From: Raphanus sativus
Lineage: Eukaryota > Streptophyta > Magnoliopsida > Brassicales > Brassicaceae
DNA length: 64,000 nt
Direction: 5' to 3'
Assembly: GCF_000801105.2 (NCBI RefSeq)
Contig: NW_026615410.1
Span: forward strand, 1 to 64,000
The notes under the pieces were generated by a model. That model had not been told where the DNA came from and made no database searches. It saw only the letters and a list, made by a program, of their open reading frames with translations. A program made the position numbers and the translations under genes. Below are positions 1 through 10,229 of this stretch, piece after piece; positions within the stretch are counted from its first letter, which is position 1, and the number at the start of each line of letters is the position of its first letter.

Positions 1-561
1 CCTTTCACACCTTTTTTACCTGCACCAACAAAAGTCAACAAGTTGGACTACATGTCAATGTTTTACTGAATCAATGTTTTTTTTACATTAGTGACTTTAC
101 CATGAAGGATATCATGAAGAGATCCATTAGGAGCATATTCATAAGCAAGAACACGGAGTGGTCCATCAACGCAATATCCCAGAAGAGCAACAACATTGTC
201 GTTTCGCAATCTCGAAACCATTGAAACCTGTTAAAGATCTTTATTATCAGTAAATAGAAAACAGTTCTTTAATTAAGGTCAGTATCTATGAAGATGAAGT
301 CCCAACATCTACCTGGGAGAGAAATTCGTTATCCGGTTGCTTACTGGAATCAAGTTTCTTAATGGCAGCTGCCTTGCCGTTTTTGAGAAATACCGTAAAA
401 CACTCTTCCAAATGAACCCTCACCAATCAATGACTTTGGCCCATAGTTATCGGTTATGTCCTTTAACTCATCCGCTGGGATTGGCTGGTACAGCTACAGG
501 TTGCATCTGAATGACTGGTGGGTTTCTTGAATGGTTCAACCCTTTGATGGTGAACCATCGT
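1..561 (-). pseudogene. CARK1: CARK1/PTI1-like kinase gene, 5' coding part, frameshifted and cut by the window edge
   Basis: The minus strand encodes the start of a PTI1-like receptor-like cytoplasmic kinase. Readable blocks are [10 protein letters not shown], the glycine loop [13 protein letters not shown], the lysine region [13 protein letters not shown], then [20 protein letters not shown] and [17 protein letters not shown]. Introns fall after EFLSQ (about 230-312) and after DILHG (about 25-98), with GT-AG borders; the coding part continues past position 1. PTI1-like kinases relay serine/threonine kinase signals, and CARK1 is known to phosphorylate ABA receptors. The reading frame needs several one-base corrections within about 250 bp (near 390, 500 and in the more upstream part), all in homopolymer runs, and no substitution-type stop was seen. 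Sequencing or consensus error is therefore at least as likely as a pseudogene. The match to the At3g17410 clade is from memory and fits the synteny. Confidence 0.7.
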
Positions 562-565
562 AACC

Positions 566-1415
566 TTAGCAACAGTTTGAAAAAAAGTTCGTTAACTAAA
601 GCTGCCAAAAAAGGATGAAGCAGTTGAAATACAACAAGGGTTATAAACTAAAAAACTACCTGCTATGTTATGCGCTGTCTTTTTGTCCTGTTTTCGTTAA
701 CTCTCTGGAAATCATCAATCGCCACAAAAACAACAAGCAGCTCATTACGCTTCTCTCTTACACGAACTTTTTTTTTTTTCTCTTACCCGAACTTGCACAA
801 CTGTGTAATTGCAAAAACGTTAACAAACAGTCAGTCATGGTGTTCCAGAAACAAGAAGAAAAAATCAAGTAAGCAAGTTTTGTTTCCAATTATAGAAATG
901 TTCAGACATAGTGTCACAAACACAACAAAAAAAAAAGGTTTAAGCAGAAACGGAGACATAAGTACAGAACTAAAAAGAAAAAGTACAGAACTATCAAACG
1001 CGGAAACAAAATTTTCAAAGTTTCATCATAATTTAACCAAAAAGGTTAAATATTCATATACATGTAATTATCCTTATATTTGTTCAAAAAAAAAAAGTAA
1101 TTAACCTTATATATGAATTTAAATAATATATGTACTTTACTGTGCTAATAATCATTAACCGCATGAACTCGATCAAGATCCGTACACGAACAGCGTGGGT
1201 GCCATTGACCAAGAATAACACACAGTCAACGACCGTAACCCGACTTTCAGACATCATCTTAACCGACATCAAACCGAAACTTATGTACGAACATCCGATC
1301 AAAGTCTTGATGTACTCTTTTCAAGAAAAAAAGGGTCTTCATGTACGAACATAAAAAGGAAAGACTCAAAAAGGGAAAGTTCATGCGAGTTGCTCAAAGG
1401 AAAGAAAGCATTTAC
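566..1415. other. Presumed leader intron of the kinase gene; no gene seen
   Basis: The stretch is AT-rich with long A runs. Short open frames on both strands show no domain, no family resemblance and no conserved splice structure. It probably contains the first intron of the minus-strand kinase gene. Confidence 0.4.
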
Positions 1416-1565
1416 CTCTTTCAAGATAAAACCACAGAAGATTAGAGAAGAGTTCAATCTTCAGATGATGGAAGACGAAGAAGCAGAAGCTTGAGGATAT
1501 TCTATTCTTGTTCGTAGGGATTGTGATGCTTACGTCTTAAGAAGAGAGGCAGACTTTTCTTCTCG
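1416..1565 (-). other. Probable 5' non-coding exon of the kinase gene
   Basis: Read on the minus strand, this stretch looks like a plant leader: pyrimidine-rich, without a long ORF, ending in GAAAGAG followed by a GT donor at 1415-1414. It lies about 850 bp upstream of the first recognisable kinase coding block and in the same orientation. This is inference from composition and the splice site; no start codon for the kinase was identified with certainty. Confidence 0.3.
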
Positions 1566-2814
1566 GCGGAAATTTACAGTAAATGATAAATTATATAGGG
1601 TGGGAGCAGACGCGCAAGTTAGCTACTTGAACGTAGCAGTCTTCGCAACTGCTGATTGTTTTACTTTTTCGTGTTTAGAGGTCAATAGTCTTAATCTATT
1701 AATTAATTAGCCATTTGATTATAATTTAATTGTTGGTGGCTTAACTATTATTCAACAATAATTTTATTTGGCGGATAAATAAACATTTCACATAATTGCA
1801 TAACTGATCAATAAAATTTTGAAATAAACACAGAGAAGTTCAATCTGTTTCTCTATGCTGTTTAATATAGTGGATCATATCATATAATAGAATCTCATAA
1901 ATCTTATGTGTGACTTTTTTGTACAGTAGGTAGTTTTCGACTGGTACGGCTTAATATATAAAATTTGAAGATTATGAATAGTACTACACAACTACTATAT
2001 ATGATTGAATATGGAATACGATAAGGTTGCAAGCAATATAGGTCAAGATGTATAACGAGTCTCTCTTGACCATCAAAGATGAACGTGTTCTTTGTGTTTA
2101 TTGTATTGGTCGTCGGTCTACAAGTCAACAACCACTTGGAAGCTTTTGCGTCTGTCTCACCTTCCTCAATTTCCACCATCTTTAATTTCTGTTTCTTTTT
2201 GGGACCTTTTTTGGTACTTAATACTAGTATTTTATAATATGGTGTGAAGATCAAAATCTTATGCATGCGGCTTGTATTTATTTGAATGATTGTTCCATTA
2301 ATTTTAGAATATTACTGCAAAATGTAAATTTGTTTACTGAATATGGACTTGTCTTCTTCATTTGGAACTTTTTACCACTTAAACCACACTAAACAAAACT
2401 TGAAATTGAAAAGGTAGTTTTAACAACAGAAAAGCAAACAAATTAAAAAGGGCACAACAGAACCAAAAATACATCAACAACATTCCGGTTTAGTTGAGCT
2501 GTGTTTGTTTACTAGTTACCCATATGGGCTAGGGCCAGAGGCCATAAAGTAAAATGTTTACAAAATAGACCCATTCAATTCTTTATTTCAATTTTATTTT
2601 TCTATGAGTAAGCCCACTGTCAGCTAAACAGGCTTAATTATTTCACTGATTCAGGGCCTTATTTTTGGCCCATTGTATCCATATTTGGAGTTCAATAACT
2701 CAAAATAAATTGGCAAGATAAATTAAATATGTTATAGTATCTAACTATATATTTAATTTGATTACTTATGGAGCATGTTATTTTATTATTTCATACTACA
2801 CATCTAACAAAGAA
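1566..2814. other. Intergenic DNA, upstream of the kinase gene
   Basis: AT-rich intergenic sequence. A 120-codon open frame on the minus strand (1904-2266) has no recognisable family and looks fortuitous. No gene, RNA or complete transposon was recognised here. Confidence 0.5.
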
Positions 2815-3510
2815 CTAGATTTTGACCCGCGTTTTTGAAACGCGGAATATTTTACGATGAAAAATTTTACTAATAATTTAACAAATATTTTGGTAATTTT
2901 TAAAGAGTGTGTATTTAAGATTTTTTTGCATTTAAATCAGTATTTTTAAATTCACCCGATTGTGATTATACCGGTTAATCCGGAGATCTGACAATTCAAT
3001 TTATTGTTTCAAAAATATTCATATTAAAAAAACACTAAAACCCGAAACTAACCGATTGAACTGATGGGAAATGACCGATATATATCTAATTGGATTTAAA
3101 TTGTAATAGTTTCATAATTTGTAATCTTATAATCCGAAAATTTTAAAAGTTCACTCATTTGAAATTTATGAAATTATGACGTTTCTAAACAAAAATTTAA
3201 GAGAGAAAATGATAGATATAAAATAATTAAGATTAATTATTGTATTATTTGGAAACATTGATAGTAGTATAAAAAGAATATTGTTTGGAAACATTGATAG
3301 TAGTATAAAGAAATAAGTATATTGTTTGGAAACGTTGATAGTAGTATAAAGAAATAAGTATATTGTTTGGGAACATGAATAGTAGTATAAAGAAAGGAAC
3401 ATTAGTGATTTAATGTATGTTTAACTATAAAGTATAAATGTGTATTTAATTTAAAAACTTACAAAATAATTGTTAGGTCCAACAAAATGTTTCTGTTTTA
3501 ATAAGATAGA
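2815..3510 (-). mobile_element. Complete non-autonomous Helitron, 696 bp
   Basis: On the minus strand the element begins TCTATCTTATTAAAACAG, the usual 5' end of Brassicaceae Helitrons, and ends in CTAG. Just before the CTAG is the diagnostic hairpin: stem CCGCGTTT (2827-2834) pairing with AAACGCGG (2838-2845) around a 3-base loop. The flanking bases are A (2814) and T (3511), as expected for insertion between A and T without target duplication. There is no Rep/helicase gene, so it would depend on an autonomous partner for rolling-circle transposition. It contains a 41-bp tandem repeat. Confidence 0.88.
3244..3400. repeat. 41-bp tandem repeat (about 4 copies) inside the Helitron
   Basis: The unit starts ATTGTTTGGAAAC and continues through ATAGTAGTATAAAGAAATAAG. 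Copies begin at 3244, 3280, 3321 and 3362 (spacings 36, 41 and 41). The open frame across it with repeated SKQYTYFF-like peptides is a by-product of the repeat. Confidence 0.85.
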
Positions 3511-4066
3511 TTGAAATGAACAGACGTTAGCCATTGGATGATCACTGTTTACATTGGATGATCACTCGTTAAACACTACTTTATTTGTGAGTAAGCATCT
3601 ACTTCCAAGCTCAAATTAAGAAATCTCAGAAAAAAAAAAAGAGAAAGCTAAAGAATCGATCCAAATACGTTTGAGCTGATCTGAAAAAAAAGCAGTTTGC
3701 GATCTTCCCTGACCCAAAGAAACAAAATTATTGGCGTAACTGTTCATTTTTGCCTTTTCAGAACGGACAAGACAAGATTCAGAAAAATCAGACCATGGAC
3801 CAAGTGGTCTAATTTGACACCCTAGCCGAACACTAACAAAGAGAGAGGAAAAATGAAGAATTCTATGTTGTCTTTTTGCCTGTGGCCCAGTGGGACACAT
3901 CACTAAAAAGTTTAAAGAGACAGCCTGTATGCATCTCTATTTCCCTCCCAAACCGGTTCCCGGTTATTAATTACAGTCCCATTCTCACTCACCGACACAA
4001 ACCTCTTTCTCTAATCTCTATTAACTTCTTCACGATTCACAATATCAAATCATTAATACATGTTTA
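3511..4066. other. Intergenic DNA before the gypsy insertion
   Basis: No gene recognised. It holds a short direct repeat, CATTGGATGATCAC, near 3533 and 3553. It is presumably the distal upstream region of the SAM synthetase gene, displaced about 5.6 kb by the retrotransposon. Confidence 0.45.
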
Positions 4067-4071
4067 CATAT

Positions 4072-4563
4072 TGTCACGGCCATTTTGGAAGCCCAAAAAC
4101 GTCCATGAAGACAGCACACATCGGGCCGGGCCGAAAGTGATTCAAGCCCACTTCTACTTAGGTTACTTAAGGGTGAAGTACCTTGTAAAATATCTAAGTA
4201 TAAAATAGTATAAGAAGTGTGTGGAAGGTTGTAGAAAACCCAAGGGGAAGTAACTTAGGTATGAAGTACTTCAGTGTGAAGTTACTTCATTAGAGGGAAA
4301 GGATCATAGCCGTTAGATCGGTTTAATCTCCACCGTCCGTTGAGGAGGTGATTTTGTATAAATAGGGGGTGAGATCCTCATTTGTAAATCATTCAGTTTC
4401 AATAAGAAAAAACCTTCATAAAGCTCTGGCTTCTCTCTAAAACGTCCATACTCTCTCTCTAAGTGCTGATCGATTTGTCCGAAAGGCTGACTTAGCAAAT
4501 CACAAGGGTGAAAGCTGCTAAGGCCGCACGTCCTGATTGCTGTGAAGAAATCAGTCCGTGACA
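4072..4563 (+). repeat. 5' LTR
   Basis: Starts TGTCACGGCC and ends CCGTGACA. It contains a TATA box (TATAAATA, 4357-4364) and a CAATAAGAAAAAA stretch that may serve in polyadenylation. It is followed two bases later by the primer binding site. Confidence 0.95.
4357..4364 (+). promoter_or_regulatory. LTR TATA box
   Basis: TATAAATA, followed by a G run, within the 5' LTR. It is the likely core promoter of the retrotransposon transcript. An identical box lies in the 3' LTR at 9511-9518, pointing toward the SAM synthetase gene. Confidence 0.65.
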
Positions 4564-4565
4564 GT

Positions 4566-4577
4566 TGGTATCAGAGC
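4566..4577 (+). other. Primer binding site (initiator Met-tRNA type)
   Basis: TGGTATCAGAGC, two bases after the 5' LTR, is complementary to the 3' end of plant initiator methionine tRNA and primes minus-strand DNA synthesis. Confidence 0.92.
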
Positions 4578-4613
4578 TGAGTTACGATCCAGACAAGGGG
4601 AGACTCTGTCCGA

Positions 4614-6272
4614 GTGAAGAAGATGGCTAAGGGAGATAAGCAAAAAGAAGCTAGCTCTCAGTCCGGCGTGGAGGAGCGCGGAAGGGAGACTACGTCCACA
4701 CGTGCTGGCACCCAGCGGGAGAAGAGTGTTTCTCGTGAGGCCTTGGGTGCAGCTGTGGGCGAACTTGGTGAGAAGCTCGAGAGGGTCGAGCATACTGTCA
4801 CTGAGCTGGAAGGTGTCGTGTTCGGTGGGTTCGAGGAGGTGAAGCGAGATGCTGCCGATTTGGACACACGGTTCATTCGACTCGAGGAGCTGGTGACAGG
4901 AACCATGCAGGCATTGCGTGATGACATCGAGGGGATGAAAACACGCTTTACTGCCATGGAGGAAGACATCACGCTGGTCAAGAGGGCTAGTGCGAATGTT
5001 GAAGCCGTTGGAGGAACCAGTGTTGGCAAGGTTGAGTTTCCGAAGCCATACCGGTTCAACGGTGCGAGGGATGCTAAGGAGGTCGAGAATTTCCTTTGGC
5101 AGATGGAGATATACTTCGACAATCTCAATGTGGTGAATGAGAATGCGAAGGTGAAGGCTGCGACATCATATCTCTCGGACACGGCTATGCTGTGGTGGCG
5201 AAGGAAACATTCCGAGATCGAGCAAGGCACGTGCCATATCGATACTTGGAATGATTTCAAGAGGGAACTTAAGCGACAATTCTACCCAGAGAATGTCGTG
5301 TATGAAGCCCGTAAGAAGTTGAGGGAACTTCGACAACGCGGCTCGATTCGGGACTATGTGAAGGAGTTCACTACTCTCATGCTTCAGATTCCGAGCATGA
5401 CTGCGGAGGATCTCGTGTTCTACTTCACCGACGGACTGCAATCTTGGGCCAAACAAGAGTTGCAGCGTAGGAGTGTTACTACCGTCGATGAAGCGATTGC
5501 GGTGGCTGAGTCTTTGACTGACTTCCGCACTTCTGGTTCGTCCGAGTCCTTTAAGAAGAAGGAGCAGGGCGGAGCCAAAGGTGGGGGAGCAAGGCGGGAT
5601 ACGGCTCGACCATCCAGTTCGAGGAATAACGAGAGGGGTGCTCGTCGGGAGGATTTTGAAGCGAGAAAGAAGTCCTTTGTTCCTAAGGGAGGATGCTTTG
5701 TGTGCAAAGGGCCACATGCGATGAAGGACTGTCCAAAGATGGGGTCCTTATCGGCTATCATGGAGAGTCGGGAGACCGAGACTCCAGAAGAGGAACCGGG
5801 AAAGATGGGATCGTTGCAGTTGTTGAACGCCCTGAAGGCTAACCCGGTGGTAAAGTCAACGAGCAAGGGGCTCATGTACGTTGAGGCTCGGATCAACGGT
5901 AAACAGACCCGAGTAATGGTGGACACGGGCGCCACTCACAACTTCATGGCGATAGACGAAGCTGTGAGACTTGGTGTCAAGTGGTCCAAGAAGGATGGTT
6001 GGATGAAGGTGGTGAACGCCAAGGCTCAACCCGTCAATGGGATTGCTCGAGGGGTCGAGATGAAGCTGGGAAGCTGGAGTGGTCCGGTGAACTTCTCAGT
6101 TATACCCATGGATGATTTTGAGGTGGTATTGGGAATGGACTTCATGAGACAAGTCCAAGTCATACCCATGCCAGCGTTGAGCTCGGTGTGTGTTCTCGAG
6201 AAGGGATCACCATGCATGATTCCAGCCTTAGAAGAGAAAACTGACGGGATGAAGCAATTGTCGGCGATGTAA
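4614..6272 (+). CDS. Retrotransposon Gag plus aspartic protease
   Basis: 552 residues. A charged, coiled-coil-like N-terminus (about 35-130) is followed by a retrotransposon Gag domain (about 140-300, with AMLWWRRK and DWNDF/TWNDFKREL-type motifs). A basic linker and a zinc knuckle CFVCKGPHAMKDC (CX2CX3HX4C, from residue 361) come next, then a retropepsin-like protease with active site DTGATHNF (from about residue 437). Gag packages the RNA and forms the particle; the protease processes the polyprotein. The frame stops at TAA 6270-6272, and the pol frame continues in the same phase immediately downstream. A single polyprotein interrupted by one nonsense codon, or a read-through organisation, would both explain this. 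Confidence 0.93.
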   Translation: MKKMAKGDKQKEASSQSGVEERGRETTSTRAGTQREKSVSREALGAAVGELGEKLERVEHTVTELEGVVFGGFEEVKRDAADLDTRFIRLEELVTGTMQALRDDIEGMKTRFTAMEEDITLVKRASANVEAVGGTSVGKVEFPKPYRFNGARDAKEVENFLWQMEIYFDNLNVVNENAKVKAATSYLSDTAMLWWRRKHSEIEQGTCHIDTWNDFKRELKRQFYPENVVYEARKKLRELRQRGSIRDYVKEFTTLMLQIPSMTAEDLVFYFTDGLQSWAKQELQRRSVTTVDEAIAVAESLTDFRTSGSSESFKKKEQGGAKGGGARRDTARPSSSRNNERGARREDFEARKKSFVPKGGCFVCKGPHAMKDCPKMGSLSAIMESRETETPEEEPGKMGSLQLLNALKANPVVKSTSKGLMYVEARINGKQTRVMVDTGATHNFMAIDEAVRLGVKWSKKDGWMKVVNAKAQPVNGIARGVEMKLGSWSGPVNFSVIPMDDFEVVLGMDFMRQVQVIPMPALSSVCVLEKGSPCMIPALEEKTDGMKQLSAM

Positions 6273-6284
6273 CTCACCAAGGGG

Positions 6285-9098
6285 GTGAAGAAGGGAGAGC
6301 CCACGTTTTTGGCTATGATGAAGATGGAGGAAGAGTCCAAGAACGTTGAGCCTATCCCACAAGCCATCGAGGCAGTCCTTGAAGAGAATAAGGACGTGAT
6401 GCCGGCTAAGCTGCCCGAGAAGTTACCACCAAGGAGGGAGGTGGACCATCAGATCGAGTTGGAGCAAGGAGCCAAACCACCATCTATGGCGCCTTACAGG
6501 ATGGCTCCAACCGAGCTGGAGGAGTTGAGGAAACAGCTCGATGAGTTGTTATCGACGGGGAAGCTGAGACCGTCAAAAGCACCTTACGGCGCACCGGTTC
6601 TGTTCCAGAAGAAGCACGATGGTTCATTGAGAATGTGCGTGGACTACCGGGCACTTAATAAGGTGACGATCAAGAACCGCTATCCTATTCCATTGATCGC
6701 GGATCTATTCGATAGACTTGGAGGGGCAAAGGTCTATACGAAGATGGACTTGCAGAAGGGATACTATCAAGTCCGGATAGCGGAAGGGGATGAGCCGAAA
6801 ACTGCGTGCATAACTCGGTATGGGTCGTTCGAGTGGTTGGTGATGCCATTCGGCCTTACAAACGCCCCAGCCACGTTTTGCACTCTTATGAACCAGATCC
6901 TACAGCCCTACTTGGATCAGTTCGTGGTGGCATACTTGGATGACATCGTTATCTACAGCAACTCGATGGAGGAGCATGTAGAGCACCTACGGACAGTTTT
7001 TCGGGTTCTCCGAGAGAACGAGCTGTTCGTGAAGAGGGAGAAGTGCACGTTTGCCACTGAAGAAGTTCAGTTCCTTGGTCATGTCATCGGCCGTGGGAAG
7101 CTGAAGATGGATGAGCCGAAGGTTAAGGCGATTACGGAGTGGGAGGCCCCGACCAAGGTGACGGAGTTGCGATCTTTCCTTGGTCTGGTCAACTACTATC
7201 GTCGGTTCATCGAGGGATATTCAAGGAAGGCGGCACCACTGACGGACCTTCTCAAGAAAGGGAAGACATGGGACTGGTCCCAACGTTGCCAAGAAGCCTT
7301 CAAGGAACTGAAAAATGCGGTGAGTCAAGAACCCGTCCTTGCCTTACCCGATTTCAGTCTTCCTTTCGAGTTACACACGGATGCCTCCGACTTTGCCATC
7401 GGAGGAGTGCTGATGCAGAATGGACATCCTATTGCCTTCGAGAGTCGCAAGCTCAATGATACTGAACGGCGGTACACGGTTCAAGAGAAGGAAATGACCG
7501 CCATAGTCCACTGCTTGCGAGTTTGGAGGCACTACCTTCTTGGGTCCCATTTCTCGGTCAAGACGGACAACGTGGCGACGAGTTACTTTCAGACCCAAAA
7601 GAAGTTGTCTCCTAAGCAGGCAAGATGGCAAGACTTCCTGGCTGAGTTCGATTATACTTTGGAGTATAAGCCGGGCAAGATAAACGTGGTGGCGGATGCA
7701 CTAAGTCGGAAAGCGGAGCTGGCAGCGATGAGCCAAGTCGAGGGGACTATCATGGCTCGTATCAGGGAGGGGCTGGAACGTGATTCAGTTACCAAGGAGC
7801 TGGTGAAGCTATCCAACGAGGGGAAAGTGCATCGATTTTGGGTAGAGGACGGGCTACTTTACACCAAAGGTCGTCGACTCTATGTCCCGAAGTGGGAGAG
7901 TCTTCGACGAGATATCATTCGGGAGTGCCATGATACCCGATGGGCGGGCCATCCGGGACAGAAGAGAACAATGGCACTTGTTGAAGCTGGATACTACTGG
8001 CCACGGATGAAGGATACCGTGGAGTTATATGTGAAGACTTGTCTAGTATGCCAACAAGACAAGTCGGAGAACAAGCAGTCCGCGGGATTGTTACAGCCAC
8101 TTCCTATCCCAGAGAGACCTTGGGATTCGGTTTCCTTAGACTTTATCAGCGCACTGCCTAAGTCTGAAGGATTCGGATCCATCATGGTGATAGTGGATCG
8201 TTTCTCTAAGTATGGGACGTTCGTGGCGTGCGACCGGGACTGTACCGCGGAGGAGGCAGCGAGGGCGTTCTTCAAGAACGTGGTGAAGCTATGGGGACTT
8301 CTGCGGAACATTGTGAGTGATCGGGATCCCCGGTTCACTGGGCGTTTGTGGACGGAGCTGTTCAAGATGCTTGGAACAGAACTTAACTTTTCAACGAGCT
8401 TTCACCCACAATCTGATGGGCAGACCGAGCGGGTGAATGCCTTGTTGGAATGTTATCTCCGACACTTTGTCAGCGCCAACCAGAGAGACTGGGCAAAGTT
8501 GCTGGACATAGCCCAGTTCTCTTACAACCTTCAACGCAGCGAGGCGACAGGACGCAGTCCGTTCGAGCTTGCAACGGGACAACAACCTTTGACTCCACAT
8601 ACTTTGGCTGCGCCAGGGACTGAGGGGAGAAGTCCAGGAGCGGTTATCATGGTCAAGCAATGGGAGGAACATGCTGATCAAGCTCGAGTATGTTTGGAAA
8701 AGTCCCGTAAGCGGATGAAGAAATGGGCAGATGAGAAGAGACGGCCTTCGGAGTACTCATTGGGCAACCTTGTACTTGTTAAGCTGCTGCCACAACAGTT
8801 CAAGGCATTCCGAAGCCTACACAAAGGCTTGATCAGGAGGTACGAAGGGCCGTTCGAGGTAGTTGGGAAGGTGGGAAAGGTGTCCTACCGACTGAACCTG
8901 CCGGATACATTGAAAATCCATCCGGTTTTTCACGTGAGCATGCTGAAGCCTTACCATGCGGACGAAGCTGATCGGGACAGAGGCGTTTCGACTCGAGCTC
9001 CACCAGTTATGACCAAGTCTTATGATAAGGATATTGAGGAGATACTGGCGTCCAAAGAGGTCAGGAAGCGAGGAGTTCCAAGACAGACTCATTTCTGA
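6285..9098 (+). CDS. Retrotransposon Pol: reverse transcriptase, RNase H, integrase, broken chromodomain
   Basis: 937 residues, in the same phase as gag; the ATG at 6285 may not be a true start. Reverse transcriptase carries the catalytic YLDD box at about residue 217. RNase H begins around [12 protein letters not shown] (about 363). Integrase shows an HHCC-type zinc region ([10 protein letters not shown] about 549, ending CLVCQQDK), catalytic D at 619 (SLDF), a second D in SDRDPRF and the E in QTERVN. The C-terminal chromodomain starts near [10 protein letters not shown] and is cut by TGA at 9096. Its remaining half is still readable in another phase from about 9095 to a stop at 9209-9211, so a one-base change separates the halves. 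Chromodomains of this type are known to steer integration toward chromatin marks. Confidence 0.93.
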   Translation: MKKGEPTFLAMMKMEEESKNVEPIPQAIEAVLEENKDVMPAKLPEKLPPRREVDHQIELEQGAKPPSMAPYRMAPTELEELRKQLDELLSTGKLRPSKAPYGAPVLFQKKHDGSLRMCVDYRALNKVTIKNRYPIPLIADLFDRLGGAKVYTKMDLQKGYYQVRIAEGDEPKTACITRYGSFEWLVMPFGLTNAPATFCTLMNQILQPYLDQFVVAYLDDIVIYSNSMEEHVEHLRTVFRVLRENELFVKREKCTFATEEVQFLGHVIGRGKLKMDEPKVKAITEWEAPTKVTELRSFLGLVNYYRRFIEGYSRKAAPLTDLLKKGKTWDWSQRCQEAFKELKNAVSQEPVLALPDFSLPFELHTDASDFAIGGVLMQNGHPIAFESRKLNDTERRYTVQEKEMTAIVHCLRVWRHYLLGSHFSVKTDNVATSYFQTQKKLSPKQARWQDFLAEFDYTLEYKPGKINVVADALSRKAELAAMSQVEGTIMARIREGLERDSVTKELVKLSNEGKVHRFWVEDGLLYTKGRRLYVPKWESLRRDIIRECHDTRWAGHPGQKRTMALVEAGYYWPRMKDTVELYVKTCLVCQQDKSENKQSAGLLQPLPIPERPWDSVSLDFISALPKSEGFGSIMVIVDRFSKYGTFVACDRDCTAEEAARAFFKNVVKLWGLLRNIVSDRDPRFTGRLWTELFKMLGTELNFSTSFHPQSDGQTERVNALLECYLRHFVSANQRDWAKLLDIAQFSYNLQRSEATGRSPFELATGQQPLTPHTLAAPGTEGRSPGAVIMVKQWEEHADQARVCLEKSRKRMKKWADEKRRPSEYSLGNLVLVKLLPQQFKAFRSLHKGLIRRYEGPFEVVGKVGKVSYRLNLPDTLKIHPVFHVSMLKPYHADEADRDRGVSTRAPPVMTKSYDKDIEEILASKEVRKRGVPRQTHF

Positions 9099-9210
9099 TC
9101 AAATGGAAGGGACTACCGGAGGCAGAAGCAACATGGGAACCGGAAGAGGACTTATGGCAATTCCGGGAGGCACTGCAGGCATACACGGCGACGAGGGCGT
9201 CACCGGCATA

Positions 9211-9222
9211 GGTGGGGGAGGA
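9211..9222 (+). other. Polypurine tract
   Basis: GGTGGGGGAGGA directly before the 3' LTR. It is the expected RNase H-resistant primer for plus-strand synthesis. Confidence 0.85.
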
Positions 9223-9716
9223 TGTCACGGCCCATTTTGGAAGCCCAAAAACGTCCATGAAGACAGCACACATCGGGCCGGGCCGAAAGTGATTCAAGCC
9301 CACTTCTACTTAGGTTTACTTAAGGGTGAAGTACCTTGTAAAATATCTAAGTATAAAATAGTATAAGAAGTGTGTGGAAGGTTGTAGAAAACCCAAGGGG
9401 GAAGTAACTTAGGTATGAAGTACTTCAGTGTGAAGTTACTTCATTAGAGGGAAAGGATCATAGCCGTTAGATCGGTTTAATCTCCACCGTCCGTTGAGGA
9501 GGTGATTTTGTATAAATAGGGGGTGAGATCCTCATTTGTAAATCATTCAGTTTCAATAAGAAAAACCTTCATAAAGCTCTGGCTTCTCTCTAAAACGTCC
9601 ATACTCTCTCTCTAAGTGCTGATCGATTTGTCCGAAAGGCTGACTTAGCAAATCACAAGGGTGAAAGCTGCTAAGGCCGCACGTCCTGATTGCTGTGAAG
9701 AAATCAGTCCGTGACA
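9223..9716 (+). repeat. 3' LTR
   Basis: Matches the 5' LTR throughout except for one-base length differences in C, T, G and A runs. It ends CCGTGACA, followed by ATAT. Its TATA box (9511-9518) could give transcripts reading into the flanking gene. Confidence 0.95.
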
Positions 9717-9978
9717 ATATGCTTCAAAAATATCTTACAATTAAAAATACGATTTTGCATCATTACCGATCTTCTTCTTCTTTAGATGCTGTCTTAGTTG
9801 TACTTGCACGCGGTGGTCCAGTTAAGCAAAATCCAACGGTTGAGGTTCCCTTTCTTTTACAGATCTAATCTGAACCGTCAGATTAGATCTCATTTTCACT
9901 GAAGTCTGAACAGAGTCCAAATGAAAGTGGGGATGAATCTAGACGAAATTACGATCTCACACCACCTCACTACTCGTG

Positions 9979-9986
9979 TATATAAA
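9979..9986 (+). promoter_or_regulatory. TATA box of the SAM synthetase gene
   Basis: TATATAAA about 80 bp before the 5'-UTR splice donor and 244 bp before the start codon, in a pyrimidine-rich leader context. Position and sequence fit a plant core promoter. Confidence 0.6.
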
Positions 9987-10062
9987 CCTTCTCTGCTCTT
10001 CTTCCACCTTCGTACTTCCACCACCACATTTCTCTAGCAGTATCCATCACTATCACCTTCAG

Positions 10063-10221
10063 GTATGCAAATCTTGCTACTTTCTTACGTTTCTCAACTT
10101 TAGATCTTGTTATTGATCACGTTATTGTTTATCAATACTCTGTTTTTTTCTCTTCAATACTCTGTTTTTTCTTCTTTAGTACTCTGTTTTTTTCTTTAAT
10201 ACTCTGTTTTTCTTGGATCAG
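10063..10221 (+). other. 5'-UTR intron of the SAM synthetase gene
   Basis: Donor CTTCAG|GTATGC at 10063 and acceptor GGATCAG at 10221, eight bases before the ATG. Leader introns in this position are common in plant SAM synthetase genes. The 3' half carries four tandem copies of a 20-22 bp unit based on AATACTCTGTTTTTTTCT (about 10134-10215), which acts as an extended polypyrimidine region. Confidence 0.7.
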
Positions 10222-10229
10222 ATTGAAAG

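Larger units (their letters stand above)
4072..9716 (+). mobile_element. Young full-length Ty3/gypsy chromovirus LTR retrotransposon
   Basis: It has 492- and 494-bp LTRs (TG...CA), a primer binding site for initiator Met-tRNA, gag-protease and RT-RNase H-integrase reading frames, a chromodomain and a polypurine tract. Flanking ATAT (4068-4071 and 9717-9720) is a probable target duplication; four bases match rather than the usual five. No base substitution was seen between the LTRs, only four one-base homopolymer indels, so the insertion is very recent. Domain order PR-RT-RH-INT-chromodomain places it in the chromovirus branch of Ty3/gypsy; I cannot assign the clade. Coding breaks are an in-frame stop at 6270 and a frameshift at about 9095. 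The 3' LTR ends about 260 bp upstream of the SAM synthetase TATA box. Confidence 0.95.

Noticed and set aside
615..1104. Overlapping open frames of 85 and 144 codons
   Set aside because: AT-rich, run-dominated translations with no domain, lying in the presumed leader intron of the opposite-strand kinase gene.
3166..3402. 78-codon minus-strand frame with repeated peptides
   Set aside because: Translation of the 41-bp tandem repeat inside the Helitron.
3616..4208. Two frames either side of the left LTR border
   Set aside because: They cross the LTR junction or lie in unrelated flank; no family resemblance.
4658..5935. Three long minus-strand frames of 171-200 codons
   Set aside because: Shadows of the gag reading frame in GC-richer DNA.
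9022..9366. 114-codon plus frame across the 3' LTR start
   Set aside because: Out-of-frame reading of the chromodomain end and LTR.
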